A stretch of DNA of 6,789 nucleotides, from positions 1 to 6,789 of the forward strand of contig JAKSCN010000248.1 in the NCBI GenBank assembly GCA_022360595.1. Direction: 5' to 3'. Source of the DNA: Chromatiales bacterium (GTDB taxonomy: Bacteria; Pseudomonadota; Gammaproteobacteria; Chromatiales; Chromatiaceae). The notes beneath the pieces are model-generated. The model saw only the letters and a list, made by a program, of their open reading frames with translations. It searched no databases and was not told the origin of the DNA. Every line of letters begins with the position of its first letter. Positions within the stretch are counted from its first letter, which is position 1. This document shows, piece after piece, positions 5,760-6,789 of this stretch. The position numbers and the translations under genes are program-made.

Positions 5760-6523
5760 GCGAGAACAATATCGTTTTAAGCATTAAAGGTGTGAATAAG
5801 ACCTTTGGTGGTCTGCAGGCCCTGGGTGATATCAATCTGGAGATCGAAGAGGGTAAGACCCACGCCATCATTGGTCCCAACGGGGCGGGTAAATCGACAT
5901 TGCTGAATGTCTGTATCGGTCGCCTGGTGCCCGATACGGGAACCGTTGAGTTTGCCGGTAAGAACATGATCGGTATGCAGCCGCACGATATTAATCACGC
6001 GGGCATGGTGCGGGTGTTTCAGACGCCTGAGATCTTTCCCGATCTGACGGTGCTGCAAAATGTCATGGTGCCTGCGTTAGCCAAGCGTGACGGTATCTTC
6101 AAGTTCAATGCTTTCTCCAGCCTGTCGGCGGAGAACAACATTGAAGAAGAGGCAGCTCAGATGCTCGATGACCTGGGGTTGGGGGCAATCAAGACCCATC
6201 AGGCCGGCAGTATGTCGCGTGGTGATAAACGTCGTCTTGAGCTGTGCATGGGCCTGATTCAACATCCTCGTCTGCTGCTGCTCGATGAGCCAACCGCGGG
6301 GATGGCGCGCCACGACACCAACCGCACGGTTGAGTTGTTGAAAGAGATTAAAGAGCGCGGCATGACCAAGATTATCATCGAGCATGATATGCACGTGGTA
6401 TTCAGTCTGGCCGATAAGATCAGTGTGTTGGCCCAGGGTCGGATCATCGCTTCTGGTACGCCGGATGAGATTCGTGGTAACCCCAAGGTGCAAGAGGCCT
6501 ATCTGGGAGGAGCTGAACTATGA
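5756..6523 (+). CDS. livG: LivG-type ABC importer ATPase
   Basis: This is a cytoplasmic ATP-binding subunit, 255 residues, the full length for a LivG. Walker A is GPNGAGKST (40-48), the Q-loop glutamine is Q89 (VFQTPEIF), Walker B is LLLLDEP (173-179) and the switch histidine is H210 (IIEHDM). The signature motif, normally LSGGQ or LSYGE, reads MSRGD (153-157), followed by KRRLEL. This departs from the consensus at three positions, but the rest of the ATPase core is intact, so it is probably active and simply belongs to a distinct subfamily. The insert RDGIFKFNAFSSLSAENNIE (111-130) before the helical subdomain is usual for LivG. The ATG overlaps the upstream stop (ATGA), and GGAGG at 5744-5748 is its ribosome site. 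It should pair with the second ATPase encoded next. Confidence 0.94.
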   Translation: MSENNIVLSIKGVNKTFGGLQALGDINLEIEEGKTHAIIGPNGAGKSTLLNVCIGRLVPDTGTVEFAGKNMIGMQPHDINHAGMVRVFQTPEIFPDLTVLQNVMVPALAKRDGIFKFNAFSSLSAENNIEEEAAQMLDDLGLGAIKTHQAGSMSRGDKRRLELCMGLIQHPRLLLLDEPTAGMARHDTNRTVELLKEIKERGMTKIIIEHDMHVVFSLADKISVLAQGRIIASGTPDEIRGNPKVQEAYLGGAEL

Positions 6524-6789
6524 GTGTTTACGATAATTTGAAGACTGTCCCCACGGTCAAAAGCACAGGCTCGGCGCCCGCCTTTTTCTCTTGTTGGGAT
6601 ATCCACTCCTACTACGGTGAGAGTTATATCGTGCAGGGGGTCAGCTTTGAAATCCGTGAGGGCGAGGTGTTGGCGCTGCTTGGTCGTAATGGAGCAGGTA
6701 AAACCTCCACGCTGCGTTCAATTGCTCGTGTTGATAGCCCCCAAGTGACTCGCGGTGAGATCTGGTTGGACCATAAGCCGCTGCACAGC
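6520..6789 (+). CDS. livF: LivF-type ABC importer ATPase, cut by window end
   Basis: This is the second ATPase of the importer; only its first 90 codons are in the window and the frame is open at the edge. Walker A GRNGAGKTS is at 55-63, preceded by DIHSYYGESYIVQGVSFEI (27-45), where the tyrosines of SYYG supply the adenine-stacking A-loop position. IARVDSPQVTRGEIW (68-82) follows. Compared with E. coli LivF, the protein has an extra leader of about 20 residues (MSVYDNLKTVPTVKSTGSAP) before the domain starts. The start is well supported: GGAGG at 6506-6510 lies nine bases upstream, and the ATG overlaps the previous stop by four bases. The signature, Walker B and switch residues lie beyond the window and cannot be checked. 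Confidence 0.9.
   Translation, partial: MSVYDNLKTVPTVKSTGSAPAFFSCWDIHSYYGESYIVQGVSFEIREGEVLALLGRNGAGKTSTLRSIARVDSPQVTRGEIWLDHKPLHS

Noticed and set aside
2170..6523. Urea importer (urtABCDE) assignment
   Set aside because: The gene order is similar, but the binding protein does not match the UrtA start or pocket region as I recall them, and the LivM-type permease hallmark differs from UrtC. Liv-like family naming is safer.

Overview
The window looks like a chromosomal segment of a gammaproteobacterium. The clues are a Rof/YaeO-type Rho inhibitor (a family found mostly in that class), an MgtE magnesium transporter, moderate GC and ordinary Shine-Dalgarno sites. A sulfur-oxidising or other environmental lineage is possible, but that is only an impression; the sequence does not prove a genus. 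I see no rRNA, tRNA, CRISPR array, insertion sequence or integrase.

Layout: on the minus strand, mgtE (266-1789) is followed 32 bases downstream by a small rof-like gene (6-233), probably in one transcript. A 380-base divergent intergenic region (1790-2169) follows. It holds a good sigma-54 promoter pointing right (GG/GC elements at 1953-1954 and 1965-1966). Just upstream lies a cluster of GTTAC/GTAAC pentamers (1830-1899), at the distance expected for an enhancer-binding activator.

From 2170 rightward runs a five-gene high-affinity amino-acid/amide-type (HAAT, Liv-like) ABC importer: a Tat-exported periplasmic binding protein (2170-3519), two BPD_transp_2 permeases (3608-4624 and 4626-5759), a first ATPase (5756-6523) and a second ATPase cut by the window edge (6520 onward). 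The last four genes are packed with 1-base gaps or 4-base overlaps, as expected for subunits made in fixed ratio. The binding-protein gene is separated from them by 88 bases with a perfect 11-bp stem-loop, which probably lets the binding protein be made in excess.

Working model: a sigma-54 activator responding to nitrogen or carbon status switches on the importer. The binding protein, folded before export, captures an unknown small solute in the periplasm. The permease pair and ATPase pair then move it inward. The substrate cannot be read from sequence. The Liv names used here are family names, not evidence for leucine transport. I do not see a wholly new system; the points most worth following are the regulatory region, the unassigned ligand and the mgtE-rof pairing.
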